DNA of 37,905 nucleotides from Bacteroidota bacterium (GCA_024103355.1 JAGFIU010000056.1:1-37905), one strand, 5' to 3'. Positions 17,561 through 26,462 are shown, counted from the stretch's first letter. Notes: generated by a model from the sequence alone, not told the origin. Program-made: numbers and translations.

Positions 17561-18580
17561 ATGGGTATTTTTAGCTTTTTTACACAAGAACTTGCAATCG
17601 ATTTAGGCACCGCAAACACTTTGATAATCTATAAAGATCAAGTGGTTGTGGACGAGCCTTCAATAATTGCCATAGAGCGTTCAACCAATGAAGTCCTAGC
17701 AATAGGTCATGAAGCCATGCAAATGCAGGGCAAGGAAAATGAAAACATTAAGACCATAAAACCTCTTAAAGACGGTGTAATTGCAGACTTCTTGGCTGCA
17801 GAACACATGATTAGAGGGATGATAAAAAAAATCAATATTGGCAGAACATTCTCGCCACAACTTAGAATGGTAATTTGTGTACCTTCCGGGATCACAGAAG
17901 TAGAAAGAAGGGCAGTAAAAGATTCTGCAGAAAGATCAGGAGGTAAAGAAGTGTTTATGATTCATGAGCCAATGGCTGCCGCTGTTGGTATTGGTATAGA
18001 TGTGACTGAGCCTATGGGGAATATGATTATTGACATAGGTGGTGGTACTTCTGAAATTGCTGTAATAGCATTGGGAGGTATCGTTTGTGACGAATCCATT
18101 ACCGTTGGAGGAAATGAGTTTAACTCAGATATTATGGATTACATGCGAAGAGAGCACAGTTTGCAAATAGGGGAGAGAACAGCCGAAAAGATTAAAATCA
18201 ATGTAGGTTCTGCCTTATCCGAGCTTGAAAATCCACCAGAAGATTTCCCTGTTCAAGGAAGAGATTTGGTTTCAGGAATTCCCAAGCAAGTTATGGTGTC
18301 ATACACAGAAGTTGCATTAGCACTCGATAAGTCAATCAGCAAAATGGAAGAAGCTATACTCAGGGCATTGGAACGTACGCCCCCTGAGCTTGCTGCAGAT
18401 ATTTATCAAACAGGACTTTATTTGACCGGTGGAGGTGCATTGCTCAGAGGTTTGGATAAACGTATTTCTCATATCACAAAACTGCCGGTTACTATTGCTG
18501 AAGACCCGCTTAGAGCAGTTGTCAGAGGAACAGGAATCGCACTAAGGAATATAGGTAGGTTCAAATTCCTTATGCAATAA
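17561..18580 (+). CDS. mreB: rod shape-determining actin-like protein MreB
   Basis: MreB is a bacterial actin that forms membrane-bound filaments guiding side-wall synthesis. The 339 residues match the normal length. Phosphate-binding loops are LAIDLGTANT (11-20) and IIDIGGGTSEIAV; the adenosine-region LTGGGALLRGL is near residue 290. The N-terminal MGIFSFF is a membrane-binding amphipathic stretch, as in other MreB proteins. It leads the contiguous mreBCD-mrdA block. Confidence 0.97.
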   Translation: MGIFSFFTQELAIDLGTANTLIIYKDQVVVDEPSIIAIERSTNEVLAIGHEAMQMQGKENENIKTIKPLKDGVIADFLAAEHMIRGMIKKINIGRTFSPQLRMVICVPSGITEVERRAVKDSAERSGGKEVFMIHEPMAAAVGIGIDVTEPMGNMIIDIGGGTSEIAVIALGGIVCDESITVGGNEFNSDIMDYMRREHSLQIGERTAEKIKINVGSALSELENPPEDFPVQGRDLVSGIPKQVMVSYTEVALALDKSISKMEEAILRALERTPPELAADIYQTGLYLTGGGALLRGLDKRISHITKLPVTIAEDPLRAVVRGTGIALRNIGRFKFLMQ

Positions 18581-18582
18581 TT

Positions 18583-18590
18583 GAGGAGGT
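18583..18590 (+). promoter_or_regulatory. strong Shine-Dalgarno site before mreC
   Basis: GAGGAGGT lies six bases before the mreC ATG (18597). Strong sites of this kind are rare elsewhere in the window and in this phylum. It picks ATG 18597 over the out-of-frame ATG at 18592. Confidence 0.6.
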
Positions 18591-18596
18591 TATGCA

Positions 18597-19430
18597 ATGG
18601 GTTCTGTTTTACAGTTCATCAAGACCTACCTTCACCTGATTCTTTTTGTTATTTTTCAGGTTTTTGCAATTACTCTTGTTGTAAGGTTTCACGCATTTCA
18701 CAAAATATTTTTTTTTAATACGTCCAATACCGTAACAGGAAATATAAAATCATTCTTTAATCAAATCAATGAATATCGCAATCTAAGAGATGTAAACCGC
18801 TCTTTGGTTAATGAGAATATTTATCTGAGAAGATTTCTCAAAGAGAATTTTTATATTCAAACAAAGGATACTTTTTTTGTTAATGATACACTCTATAAAC
18901 AACACTACGTATATATTCCAGCGTCCGTAATCGGTAATAGTGTAGATAAAGAGAATAATTTTATTACGCTTAATAAAGGAGAATTATCAGGAATTGAAAA
19001 GGGAATGGGCGTTTTTGGTCCTGAAGGAATAGTAGGTGTTGTTGAAGATGTTTCTGATAATTTTTCATTGGTAATGAGTTTGCTTAACTCTAAGGCAATT
19101 ATATCTCCAAAAATTAATGAGTTAAATTTGTCACAAGGAAAATTGGTATGGGGGAATAGAAGTCCATATTATGCTTACTTATTGGGAATAAACCGATATG
19201 AAAAAGTAAAGCCGGGTCAACTTGTTGTTACCAGTCCGTATTCAAAAAACTTCCCCGAAAATATTGCGATTGGAATTGTTGAAGATGTTCAAGAAATTGA
19301 CGGTAGTTTTTTAAAAGCTAAAGTAAGGTTGTCTACATCATTCAGCCAACTTAGAGAAGTGTATGTTGTAAAGGACTTATTTAAAGAGGAATTGAATAAT
19401 ATCAACAATCAAATAGAAAGTCAAAACTAA
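18597..19430 (+). CDS. mreC: rod shape-determining protein MreC
   Basis: MreC links MreB filaments to PBP2 and RodA from the periplasmic side. The 277-residue protein has one N-terminal membrane helix (about 10-30), a helical coiled-coil region (about 50-85, INEYRNLRDVNRSLVNENIYL) and a beta-barrel core with NKGELSGIEKGMGVFGPEGIVGVV, which is diagnostic for the family. The C-terminal part has FPENIAIGIVEDV. It is 16 bases after mreB and two bases before mreD. Confidence 0.95.
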   Translation: MGSVLQFIKTYLHLILFVIFQVFAITLVVRFHAFHKIFFFNTSNTVTGNIKSFFNQINEYRNLRDVNRSLVNENIYLRRFLKENFYIQTKDTFFVNDTLYKQHYVYIPASVIGNSVDKENNFITLNKGELSGIEKGMGVFGPEGIVGVVEDVSDNFSLVMSLLNSKAIISPKINELNLSQGKLVWGNRSPYYAYLLGINRYEKVKPGQLVVTSPYSKNFPENIAIGIVEDVQEIDGSFLKAKVRLSTSFSQLREVYVVKDLFKEELNNINNQIESQN

Positions 19431-19432
19431 CA

Positions 19433-19954
19433 ATGAAAGAGTGGCAAAGGTTTATATTAATTTTCATTTACTGCTTTGTAGTTCAGTTTCTTATTATTGA
19501 AAATATTAAGGTTGGATTTTGGTTTCATCCATTCATCTATCTGTTTTTTTTACTTTACCTTCCACCTGATATTCCCAAATGGCTCTCTGTCTTTTTATTC
19601 TTTTTGGTTGGACTTTTCTTCGATATATTTTTTAATTCATATGGTATTCATGCCTCAGCCTGCACATTTCTAGGTCTTATCAAACCTTTTGTGTCAATTG
19701 GGAATGTCAATGTAGCGCCTGCACGAGAGGAAGAGAAAGGAAGTTGGCTCAACAAAGGTAAGAGAAGATTTAAATTGATTTTTTTGTTTTCTTTTATTCT
19801 CATTCACAGTTTTTGGGTTTTGATGCTTGAGTCGCTTGGACATGATTTTATTTCAGTTATTATACCCACATGGTTGGGTAGTACATTAGTTACCTTTGTC
19901 CTCTTGAGAATCTCAGAAGAGTTGTTCTATAGAACTTTCAGAACTTCAAAATGA
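19433..19954 (+). CDS. mreD: rod shape-determining protein MreD
   Basis: MreD is the integral-membrane member of the elongation complex. The 173-residue product is very hydrophobic, with about five membrane segments, including FFLVGLFFDIFFNSYGIHASA, a recognisable MreD feature. The identification rests on fold pattern and on its fixed place between mreC and mrdA. It overlaps mrdA by four bases (ATGA), which suggests coupled translation. Confidence 0.9.
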   Translation: MKEWQRFILIFIYCFVVQFLIIENIKVGFWFHPFIYLFFLLYLPPDIPKWLSVFLFFLVGLFFDIFFNSYGIHASACTFLGLIKPFVSIGNVNVAPAREEEKGSWLNKGKRRFKLIFLFSFILIHSFWVLMLESLGHDFISVIIPTWLGSTLVTFVLLRISEELFYRTFRTSK

Positions 19955-21768
19955 GTAAGCAAACGAGTAATAAATTATGGGTTTTTTATAGCATCCTCAT
20001 TGCGGTTGGATTAGTATTCTTATACAGAATTACAGTATTACAATTATTCAAAGGAGAAGACTACTTGAAACAAGCACTTAGAAATAGTTCAACAGAAATA
20101 ACCTTACATCCTGTGAGAGGTACTATTTATGATAGAAATGGAAAACTTATAGTATATAATGACTATGTGTATGACCTTCTTGTTGTGCCAATTAAGACTG
20201 AGAGTTTTGATACTCTTGAGTTATGTAGAATTTTAGAAATAGATACTTCTGAGTTAGAACAGAAATTAAGAAAGGCAAAATCCTTCTCCTCTAGAAAACC
20301 ATCTCTCGTTGCAAAAAACCTTAGTACCCCTGCTTATTCAGTATTACAAGAAAATTTATTTCGTTTTCCCGGTTTCTATATAGAGAGTAAAACAGACCGA
20401 AAATACAAAGTGAAAGGAATGGCGCATGTGCTAGGATATACCAGCGAAGTGAATAAAAATGATATTGAAAATGACCCTTATTATAAACAGGGAGATTTGA
20501 TTGGTGTTACAGGCATAGAGAAAAGCTATGAAAAAGAACTACGAGGGAAAAATGGGGTGCGTGTTATGATTGTTGATAAACATAATATTGAAAAAGGAAA
20601 TTTTGCCGATGGTTTTTATGACACAGAACCGATTCCCGGTCAAGACTTATTTACTACAATAGACTTAAACTTACAAGAATTAGCAGAAACTTTTTTGTCA
20701 AACAAGACAGGTAGTATCGTTGCCATCGAACCAGCTACCGGTGAAGTTTTATGTATTGCGAATAGCCCTGGCTATGATCCAAATGAATTGTCCGGTCCTG
20801 AAAGAAATAAAAATTTTAGAAAATTACTTGTTGACCCCAAAAAACCACTTTTTAACAGAGCATTAAAAGCACCTTATCCACCTGGTTCTACTTTCAAACC
20901 AATACAAGCATTGATTGGACTCCAAGAAGGAGTAATTACACCACAAACTGCCTTCCCTTGTTATAGAGGATATATTTTAGGTAATAGAAAGGTTGGATGT
21001 CATGCTCATGCCAGTCCCGTTAATTTGAAGTATTCTATTCAAACCTCTTGCAATGCTTATTACTGTTATCTATTCCGAGATATTGTTGATAACCCAATAT
21101 ACAGTAATGTCTCTGAAGGATTAAATGCATGGATTGCACATCTTAATACATTCGGGTTAGGAATCCTAACCGACATAGATATTCCGGGCGAGTCAAAAGG
21201 AATTTTACCGTCAGTTAACCTTTACAAGAGAGTATTCGGTAAAAATTGGCGCTCATCTAATGTAATCTCGGTCGGAATAGGGCAAGGAGAAGTTGGTGTT
21301 ACTCCGCTACAGATGGCTAATTATACTGCCATTATCGCCAATAGAGGGTATTTTATTCGCCCACATGTAGTCAAATATGTAGGTAGGAACAAAGCACGCA
21401 AACCATCTAATCTACAAAAACACAATGTTTCCATTGATACATCATACTTTCCACTGATTGTTGATGCTATGAACCTTGTATATCAACCGGGAGGAACAGC
21501 GTTCTGGTCATCTATTCCTGGATTAAATCTGTGTGGTAAAACCGGTACTGCTCAAAACCCCCACGGTAATGATCATTCTATTTTTATTGGATTTGGACCA
21601 AAAGATAATCCTAAAATTGCTATTGCTGTTATAATTGAAAATGGTGGTTTCGGTGCAACTTGGGCTGCCCCTATCGCTTCCCTACTAATGGAAAGATATC
21701 TTAAACAAAGTAACGAAACTGCAAAACCTGAAATGTATAAGAGAATGCTTAACCCTGTAAATAAATAA
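19951..21768 (+). CDS. mrdA: penicillin-binding protein 2 (elongation transpeptidase)
   Basis: PBP2 crosslinks new peptidoglycan in the side wall and is the partner of RodA. The 605-residue class B PBP has one N-terminal membrane helix (about 9-31), a dimerisation/pedestal domain starting HPVRGTIYDRNG, and a transpeptidase domain. Active-site motifs are S313-T-F-K316 (PPGSTFKP), S366-C-N368 and K530-T-G532 (CGKTGTAQNP). It is the usual target of mecillinam in this family. It is the last gene of mreBCD-mrdA. The first gene, rodA, is about 5.4 kb upstream rather than next to it. Confidence 0.96.
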   Translation: MSKQTSNKLWVFYSILIAVGLVFLYRITVLQLFKGEDYLKQALRNSSTEITLHPVRGTIYDRNGKLIVYNDYVYDLLVVPIKTESFDTLELCRILEIDTSELEQKLRKAKSFSSRKPSLVAKNLSTPAYSVLQENLFRFPGFYIESKTDRKYKVKGMAHVLGYTSEVNKNDIENDPYYKQGDLIGVTGIEKSYEKELRGKNGVRVMIVDKHNIEKGNFADGFYDTEPIPGQDLFTTIDLNLQELAETFLSNKTGSIVAIEPATGEVLCIANSPGYDPNELSGPERNKNFRKLLVDPKKPLFNRALKAPYPPGSTFKPIQALIGLQEGVITPQTAFPCYRGYILGNRKVGCHAHASPVNLKYSIQTSCNAYYCYLFRDIVDNPIYSNVSEGLNAWIAHLNTFGLGILTDIDIPGESKGILPSVNLYKRVFGKNWRSSNVISVGIGQGEVGVTPLQMANYTAIIANRGYFIRPHVVKYVGRNKARKPSNLQKHNVSIDTSYFPLIVDAMNLVYQPGGTAFWSSIPGLNLCGKTGTAQNPHGNDHSIFIGFGPKDNPKIAIAVIIENGGFGATWAAPIASLLMERYLKQSNETAKPEMYKRMLNPVNK

Positions 21769-21833
21769 ATGCAGCTCATTTTCTGCTTCAATCTTCAATG
21801 TGTGGAAATAAATTTATTTTGATTACGCTTATT

Positions 21834-21841
21834 TAATTTTG
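21834..21841 (+). promoter_or_regulatory. -7 box for the ECF sigma operon
   Basis: TAATTTTG matches TAnnTTTG and lies 28 bases before the TTG start at 21870. Confidence 0.4.
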
Positions 21842-21869
21842 TTTTGAAAATCGAAAAATCATAGCAGAC

Positions 21870-22448
21870 TTGCAAAACGAACTATCTCAATTTGAACTTC
21901 TGTATAAACAATACTACCGCGCATTACATTATTTCTGTAAGCAGTTTGTTAATAATGATGATGATGCACAGGAGATTGTGAATGATGCCTTTATGGCTGT
22001 TTGGAAAAGAAAAGATATGCTTGATTTAGATTTGTCGCTCAAACCTTATCTTTACAAAGCAGTTAAAAATAAATCGCTAAATTTTCTTCAAAAAAGAAAA
22101 TTGGAAATTCAGGATGTTGAAGAGGTTGAAAATCTCCCTCACAAAGAAGATATCACTCCTTTTGAACTGCTTTATACAAAAGAAACTGAACGTAAGGTGA
22201 TGGAAATTATTGATGCTTTGCCAATCCGTTGTAAACAAGTATTTGTTTTGAGCAGAAAAGAGGGGTTGTCTTACAAAGAGATTTCTGATATTTTGGATAT
22301 CTCTCCAAAGACAGTAGAGAACCAAATCAGTATAGCTATAAAGAAAATTAAAGAAGGATTAGAAAAAAGCCATAAAAGAATAGACGGAAATCAAGGTGCT
22401 ATTTCTTTTGGATTATTGATAATACTGGCTTTAGAGAAGATTTATTGA
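21870..22448 (+). CDS. ECF-type sigma factor, Bacteroidota family
   Basis: The 192-residue protein has sigma region 2 (LLYKQYYRALHYFCKQF, then DAQEIVNDAFMAVWKRKD) and region 4 (CKQVFVLSRKEGLSYKEISD, ISPKTVENQI), joined by a short linker. It would direct RNA polymerase to a small set of promoters when released by its anti-sigma factor. A hydrophobic C-terminal tail (LLIILALEKIY) is common in the Bacteroidota branch that pairs with FecR. The start is a TTG; no ATG occurs before region 2. It heads a group with a 57-residue ORF and a FecR gene. Confidence 0.92.
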   Translation: MQNELSQFELLYKQYYRALHYFCKQFVNNDDDAQEIVNDAFMAVWKRKDMLDLDLSLKPYLYKAVKNKSLNFLQKRKLEIQDVEEVENLPHKEDITPFELLYTKETERKVMEIIDALPIRCKQVFVLSRKEGLSYKEISDILDISPKTVENQISIAIKKIKEGLEKSHKRIDGNQGAISFGLLIILALEKIY

Positions 22449-22502
22449 TTATATTCTGTTTTTATTGGGGGAAGAACAAAACTCTGCTGTTTATATAAGG
22501 TG

Positions 22503-22676
22503 ATGAAAGAAGAAATAAAGGCAAACCTAATCACAAAGTATATTTGTGGTCTTTGCACACCCGAAGAAGAAGAATTTATCAAGAATTGGCTGAAAACAAA
22601 TACCTCCAATCAGCTATTTCTTGGCTGTATTAAACAAAATATTATGAGCAATCCAGGAATTACTGTAGTTAAGTAA
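22503..22676 (+). CDS. 57-residue protein resembling the N-terminal helices of FecR
   Basis: ATG at 22503 opens a 57-codon frame ending TAA at 22674, one base before the FecR ATG (22678) and in a different frame. The text LITKYICGLCTPEEEEFIKN and NWLKTNTSNQLF matches the cytoplasmic N-terminal segment normally found at the start of FecR anti-sigma proteins (consensus-like: L..kyL.G..tpeEe..l..Wl...). The FecR that follows has a different N-terminus lacking this pattern. It may therefore be a detached anti-sigma domain that binds the sigma factor on its own. Alternatively it is a remnant of a split gene. Spacing and frame argue for a real coupled gene, but this is inferred. Confidence 0.6.
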   Translation: MKEEIKANLITKYICGLCTPEEEEFIKNWLKTNTSNQLFLGCIKQNIMSNPGITVVK

Positions 22677-22677
22677 A

Positions 22678-23580
22678 ATGGAAAATAATAGAAAACTTGG
22701 CGATATTCTCTCAGACTTGGAGAGAGGCAACCACCTCCCTCAAAGTGAAAGCGGTTTCCAAACCATTTGGGATGCTGCTGCCAAGTTTGAATATCCCGAA
22801 CAAGACGAAAATGCTGCTTGGGTTCGCTTTAAATCTAACTTAGAGTCAGAACCGCTGCCTACACCTGTGAAACTTAAACAAAATATTTATAGAACATGGG
22901 CTGTAGCTGCAAGTGTCGCATTATTGCTGGCTTTTAGTTCCTATTTCTTGGTGCAAAAATTTTCAACCAACCCTATTGAGTATGTTGCAACTACTCATAA
23001 TGAAATTGTGAAACTCGATGACGGTACTATCATCACTCTGAATAGAAACTCTAAAATCACAACTGACTCAAAATTTGGTAAAAGCCATAGAAATGTTACC
23101 CTGATTGGCGAAGCATTTTTTGAGGTTAATAAAAACACCGCCATACCTTTTATTGTCAAAACAGGTAGTCTGCAAACCAAAGTTACAGGAACTAAGTTTG
23201 ATGTGGAATCTTATTCCACAGGCTATACTCACGTTGCTTTAACTGAAGGTTCTGTTGAATTGATTTTAAATAATAAAAATGCTGCATCCCTCCGTCCGGG
23301 AGAATTGGCAATTATCAACCACAGTAAGAATGAAGTCCAGATTTCAACATTTGAAAGTGGCAAGACACTTTCATGGTTGGAAAGCAAACTAATGTTTGAA
23401 AACACCCCTTTGTCTGAAGTTATTAATCGCCTGGAAGAAGTATTGGGAGTTAAATTTGATTATCCAAAAGAGTTAGATTCTGTCTTAATTACAACCTCGT
23501 TTACAGAACTTAACCCCGAATTAATCGCAGAGGTATTGTCTCAAACTCTCCAAACAAAAGTGAGTGTTGTAAAGAAATAG
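22678..23580 (+). CDS. FecR family anti-sigma/signal-transducing protein
   Basis: FecR proteins sit in the inner membrane and relay a periplasmic signal to an ECF sigma factor. The 300 residues contain a cytoplasmic stretch (1-72) including IWDAAAKF and NAAWVRFKSN, one membrane helix (about 73-92), a FecR beta-rich domain (about 100-210; LDDGTIITLNRNSKI, GEAFFEV, TGTKFDVESY) and a C-terminal DUF4974 domain (about 235-298). In most Bacteroidota operons a TonB-dependent receptor follows; here the next gene is on the opposite strand and no receptor is visible, so the signal source is unknown. Confidence 0.93.
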   Translation: MENNRKLGDILSDLERGNHLPQSESGFQTIWDAAAKFEYPEQDENAAWVRFKSNLESEPLPTPVKLKQNIYRTWAVAASVALLLAFSSYFLVQKFSTNPIEYVATTHNEIVKLDDGTIITLNRNSKITTDSKFGKSHRNVTLIGEAFFEVNKNTAIPFIVKTGSLQTKVTGTKFDVESYSTGYTHVALTEGSVELILNNKNAASLRPGELAIINHSKNEVQISTFESGKTLSWLESKLMFENTPLSEVINRLEEVLGVKFDYPKELDSVLITTSFTELNPELIAEVLSQTLQTKVSVVKK

Positions 23581-23604
23581 ACTTCTCTTAGTTTATTAGT
23601 CTTT

Positions 23605-24732
23605 CTATACAAAGAGCTCGGAAGCAATTGCATCTGAAAACAATAATGATGATTCATTCAAAACAATGTGTCCATCCGTAATGTGTACACTGTTTATTAA
23701 AGGTTCTTGATTTATTTTCTTTAACAACTTTTCGCTCTCATCAGGAAGAATATCTCTTAAAATCTTGATGTCAATGCCATTTGATGTTCTGATTCCGGTC
23801 ATTATAGCTTCATTAAAAGACATTGTTTTAGTAATAATCTCAGAATCAAAAGGAGGTTCCTCATTATTTTTTGTGAAACGGATATAATCAGTATGATTCG
23901 TTTTGTTCCAACGCCTTGATAATCCGTTAAATGAATGTGCAGAAGGTCCGACACCTAAATAAAGTTTTCTGTTCCAATATGAATTGTTGTGTTTTGAAAT
24001 CCACTCTTTCGATAATGCAAAATTTGATATTTCATAATGTATCCAACCTTTGGATTTGATAAAATCAATAGTTTCTTCAAAAGCAGCAGCTTGTTGCTCT
24101 TCGATAGGCTTTGGATAATGCTTTAATCTGATTAGTCTTTCCCAGCTTGTATTTGGTTCAAGTGTGAGTGTGTAACAAGAAAGGTGTTGAGGATATAAAG
24201 AAAATGCCAATTCAAGGTCTGCAATGTGTTGTTTCTCATCTGCTACCGGAATCCCTGTGATGATATCAATGCTGATGTTTCGGAATCCGATTTCCTGCGC
24301 CATCCTGATACTATCAATGGCTTCTGATGAAGTATGTGCACGATTCATCCATTTGAGTGACTTATCATCAAAAGACTGAACTCCAATACTCAGTCTGTTA
24401 ATTTTTAAATCAAATAAATTTTTTAGTTTTTCCTTGTCTAAATCATCGGGATTGGCTTCTAATGTGATTTCCGGATTTGCAGAAACTGAAAAATGTTTGT
24501 TGACACAATCTAATATCTGCTGAATTTCTTCTTTTGGTAAAATGGAAGGTGTGCCACCGCCAAAATAAATAGTATCAATCGTTTCATTTCCAAGATAGTT
24601 TTTTCTGATTCCCAACTCTTTACAGATGGCTTCTGTCATTGCAGCGGTGGATTGATTGCCTGCTTTGAAATGAAAATTGCAATAGATACAAGCTTGTCTG
24701 CAAAAAGGGATATGAATATAGATTCCTGACAA
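23605..24732 (-). CDS. hemW: radical SAM heme chaperone HemW
   Basis: HemW binds heme and a [4Fe-4S] cluster and is thought to deliver heme to membrane cytochromes; it is not a coproporphyrinogen oxidase despite old names. The 375 residues start MSGIYIHIPFCRQACIYCNF, with the cluster cysteines C11, C15 and C18 in CX3CX2C. GGGTPS, LEANPDD, LSIGVQSFD and YEISNFA follow in family order. TTG at 24732 is the only start that keeps the N-terminal strand. It lies ten bases after the methyltransferase gene in the same direction. Confidence 0.93.
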   Translation of the reverse strand: MSGIYIHIPFCRQACIYCNFHFKAGNQSTAAMTEAICKELGIRKNYLGNETIDTIYFGGGTPSILPKEEIQQILDCVNKHFSVSANPEITLEANPDDLDKEKLKNLFDLKINRLSIGVQSFDDKSLKWMNRAHTSSEAIDSIRMAQEIGFRNISIDIITGIPVADEKQHIADLELAFSLYPQHLSCYTLTLEPNTSWERLIRLKHYPKPIEEQQAAAFEETIDFIKSKGWIHYEISNFALSKEWISKHNNSYWNRKLYLGVGPSAHSFNGLSRRWNKTNHTDYIRFTKNNEEPPFDSEIITKTMSFNEAIMTGIRTSNGIDIKILRDILPDESEKLLKKINQEPLINSVHITDGHIVLNESSLLFSDAIASELFV

Positions 24733-24742
24733 ATTGTTTAAA

Positions 24743-25381
24743 CTATTTAACCCTGATAATCATCAACCCGTCTCTGACAGGTAGTAGAAAATTCTCAACT
24801 CTCATATCATTCCTTACAAAATGATTAAACTCATGCAATGATTTGGTGTCCCTGTCTTCTTCTCTTTCTATAGGGTCCAATACCTTGCCGCTCCATAACA
24901 CATTATCAGCAATAAGAACTCCTCCTTTATTCATTTTGGAAATGAGCATTTTGTAGTATTCAATATAATTTACTTTGTCGGCATCAATAAAAACCAAATC
25001 CCATTTGATGTCAGACAGAGTCGGAATGATTTGCACTGCATCACCATAATGAATTCTAATTTTAGATGCATCTTTCGATTTGTTCAAGAATTTATCATGA
25101 ACATCTTTCAATTCATCATTAATATCAATACTATGTAACATACCATTTGCCTGTAGCCCCTCAGCCAAACAAAGAGTAGAATATCCTGAATAAGTCCCGA
25201 TTTCTAAAATATTATTTGGAGCTATGAGTTTGCTGATAAACGATAAAAATCTTCCTTGTACCTTGCCGCTCAACATTCTGGGTTGCAGCATGTTAGTATT
25301 GGTATATCGCTCCAATTCATCTAATAAAGCATTGTCTTGCCGGGACAAATCTTCAGCATATTCATTCAATTCAAATTCCAT
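24743..25381 (-). CDS. class I SAM-dependent O-methyltransferase
   Basis: The 212-residue cytoplasmic enzyme belongs to the catechol/caffeoyl-CoA type O-methyltransferases. SAM motif I LEIGTYSGYS is at 59-68, HSIDINDE at 83-90, and metal-binding residues D133 (FIDADK), D159 and N160 (IADNVLWSG) are present. It probably methylates a hydroxylated aromatic or a related metabolite with a divalent metal; the substrate is not known. It precedes hemW by ten bases and has its own -7 box inside the end of the upstream gene. Confidence 0.9.
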   Translation of the reverse strand: MEFELNEYAEDLSRQDNALLDELERYTNTNMLQPRMLSGKVQGRFLSFISKLIAPNNILEIGTYSGYSTLCLAEGLQANGMLHSIDINDELKDVHDKFLNKSKDASKIRIHYGDAVQIIPTLSDIKWDLVFIDADKVNYIEYYKMLISKMNKGGVLIADNVLWSGKVLDPIEREEDRDTKSLHEFNHFVRNDMRVENFLLPVRDGLMIIRVK

Positions 25382-25395
25382 TGATAGAGATAATA

Positions 25396-26451
25396 TTAAG
25401 GCTTCGCAAATTTAGGGTTAGTCACAAACTCTTGGTCTGTAAGAGTTTTAAGAAAAGCAATCAAAGCAACTTTTTGTTCTGAAGACAAATGCACTCCGCC
25501 ACTTTCTGAAAACTCCATCAAAGGAGAAATGTTGGGCGAGTTGTGTTGAACTCCCGAACTGTAGAAATCGACAACTTCTTCAAGAGTATTAAAACGACCA
25601 TCGTGCATATAAGGTGCTGAAAGTTCAATATTGCGTAGTGTTGGAATTTTGAACTTTCCTTTGTCTTTAAGGTTTTTCGTAACATCATATAGCCCGTTGT
25701 CCGGATTCAGGTCCAAACCGTTGTTTGCAAATTCTAAGTTTTGAAAAAGAAGATTACCATGACAATGAAAGCAGTCACCTATTTCTGAAAAGAAAATATT
25801 GTATCCTTCATATTCAGTATCAGTAAATTGAACCTTCCCTAAGTTCCATTGCTCAAATTTTGAATTACCAGAAATCAAAGTGCGTTCAAATTGTGCAATC
25901 GCTTTTGTTACTAAGGTTGAGTCAATTTTATCCGTTCCAAATGCTTTTTTAAAATCATTGCGGTATTCCGGTATCGCTTTCAATTTTGCAATAACATCTT
26001 CCCAAGTAGAATTCATTTCCACAGGATTTGTTATAGGTCCCAAAACTTGTTCCTCAAGCGATTTTGCTCTTCCATTCCAAAAATATGCGATGTTCCATCC
26101 CGGATTTATGATGGTCATTGATTGAATAGTGCCAATTTTGCCGTCCACACCTGCAGAGAATCTTGCAGGGTCAGTAAAACCATTTTCCTGCTTATGACAG
26201 CTTGCACATGATACTGTATTGTCTTTGCTCAAAATTGGGTCATAAAACAATTTTCTCCCCAATGCAATTCCTTCCACTGTCATTGGATTATCTGAGGGAA
26301 TATCAATTTTGGGAAAGCCGGCAGGAATTTGTATGGTGTAAGGTGTGGGTTTGTATTCGGTGCTTTGCTCTTGAGTTTTTTCTTTTTTGCAAGAAATAAC
26401 AAACAAAAACAGAATAAAAACCCATTGCGATATGTTTTGATTGAGTTTCAT
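25396..26451 (-). CDS. diheme cytochrome c peroxidase-like lipoprotein (MauG/MbnH family), copy 1
   Basis: The 351-residue protein has a lipobox FVISC (C21) and two c-type heme motifs, C82-A-S-C-H86 and C227-F-H-C-H231, with the family block GIALGRKLFYDPILS and the APYMHDGRF segment. MauG-type enzymes use peroxide or oxygen chemistry on a protein or on H2O2. It follows an MbnP-like gene by 11 bases, and in the methanobactin system the equivalent enzyme MbnH oxidises a tryptophan of MbnP. A closely similar copy lies at 27319-28398. Whether it is a peroxidase or an MbnH-type modifier cannot be told from sequence alone. Confidence 0.92.
   Translation of the reverse strand: MKLNQNISQWVFILFLFVISCKKEKTQEQSTEYKPTPYTIQIPAGFPKIDIPSDNPMTVEGIALGRKLFYDPILSKDNTVSCASCHKQENGFTDPARFSAGVDGKIGTIQSMTIINPGWNIAYFWNGRAKSLEEQVLGPITNPVEMNSTWEDVIAKLKAIPEYRNDFKKAFGTDKIDSTLVTKAIAQFERTLISGNSKFEQWNLGKVQFTDTEYEGYNIFFSEIGDCFHCHGNLLFQNLEFANNGLDLNPDNGLYDVTKNLKDKGKFKIPTLRNIELSAPYMHDGRFNTLEEVVDFYSSGVQHNSPNISPLMEFSESGGVHLSSEQKVALIAFLKTLTDQEFVTNPKFAKP
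25407..25414 (-). promoter_or_regulatory. -7 box for the O-methyltransferase-hemW operon
   Basis: The minus strand reads TAAATTTG, a full TAnnTTTG match, 25 bases before the methyltransferase ATG and inside the last codons of the peroxidase gene. Confidence 0.45.
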
Positions 26452-26462
26452 CTCCGGATTAT

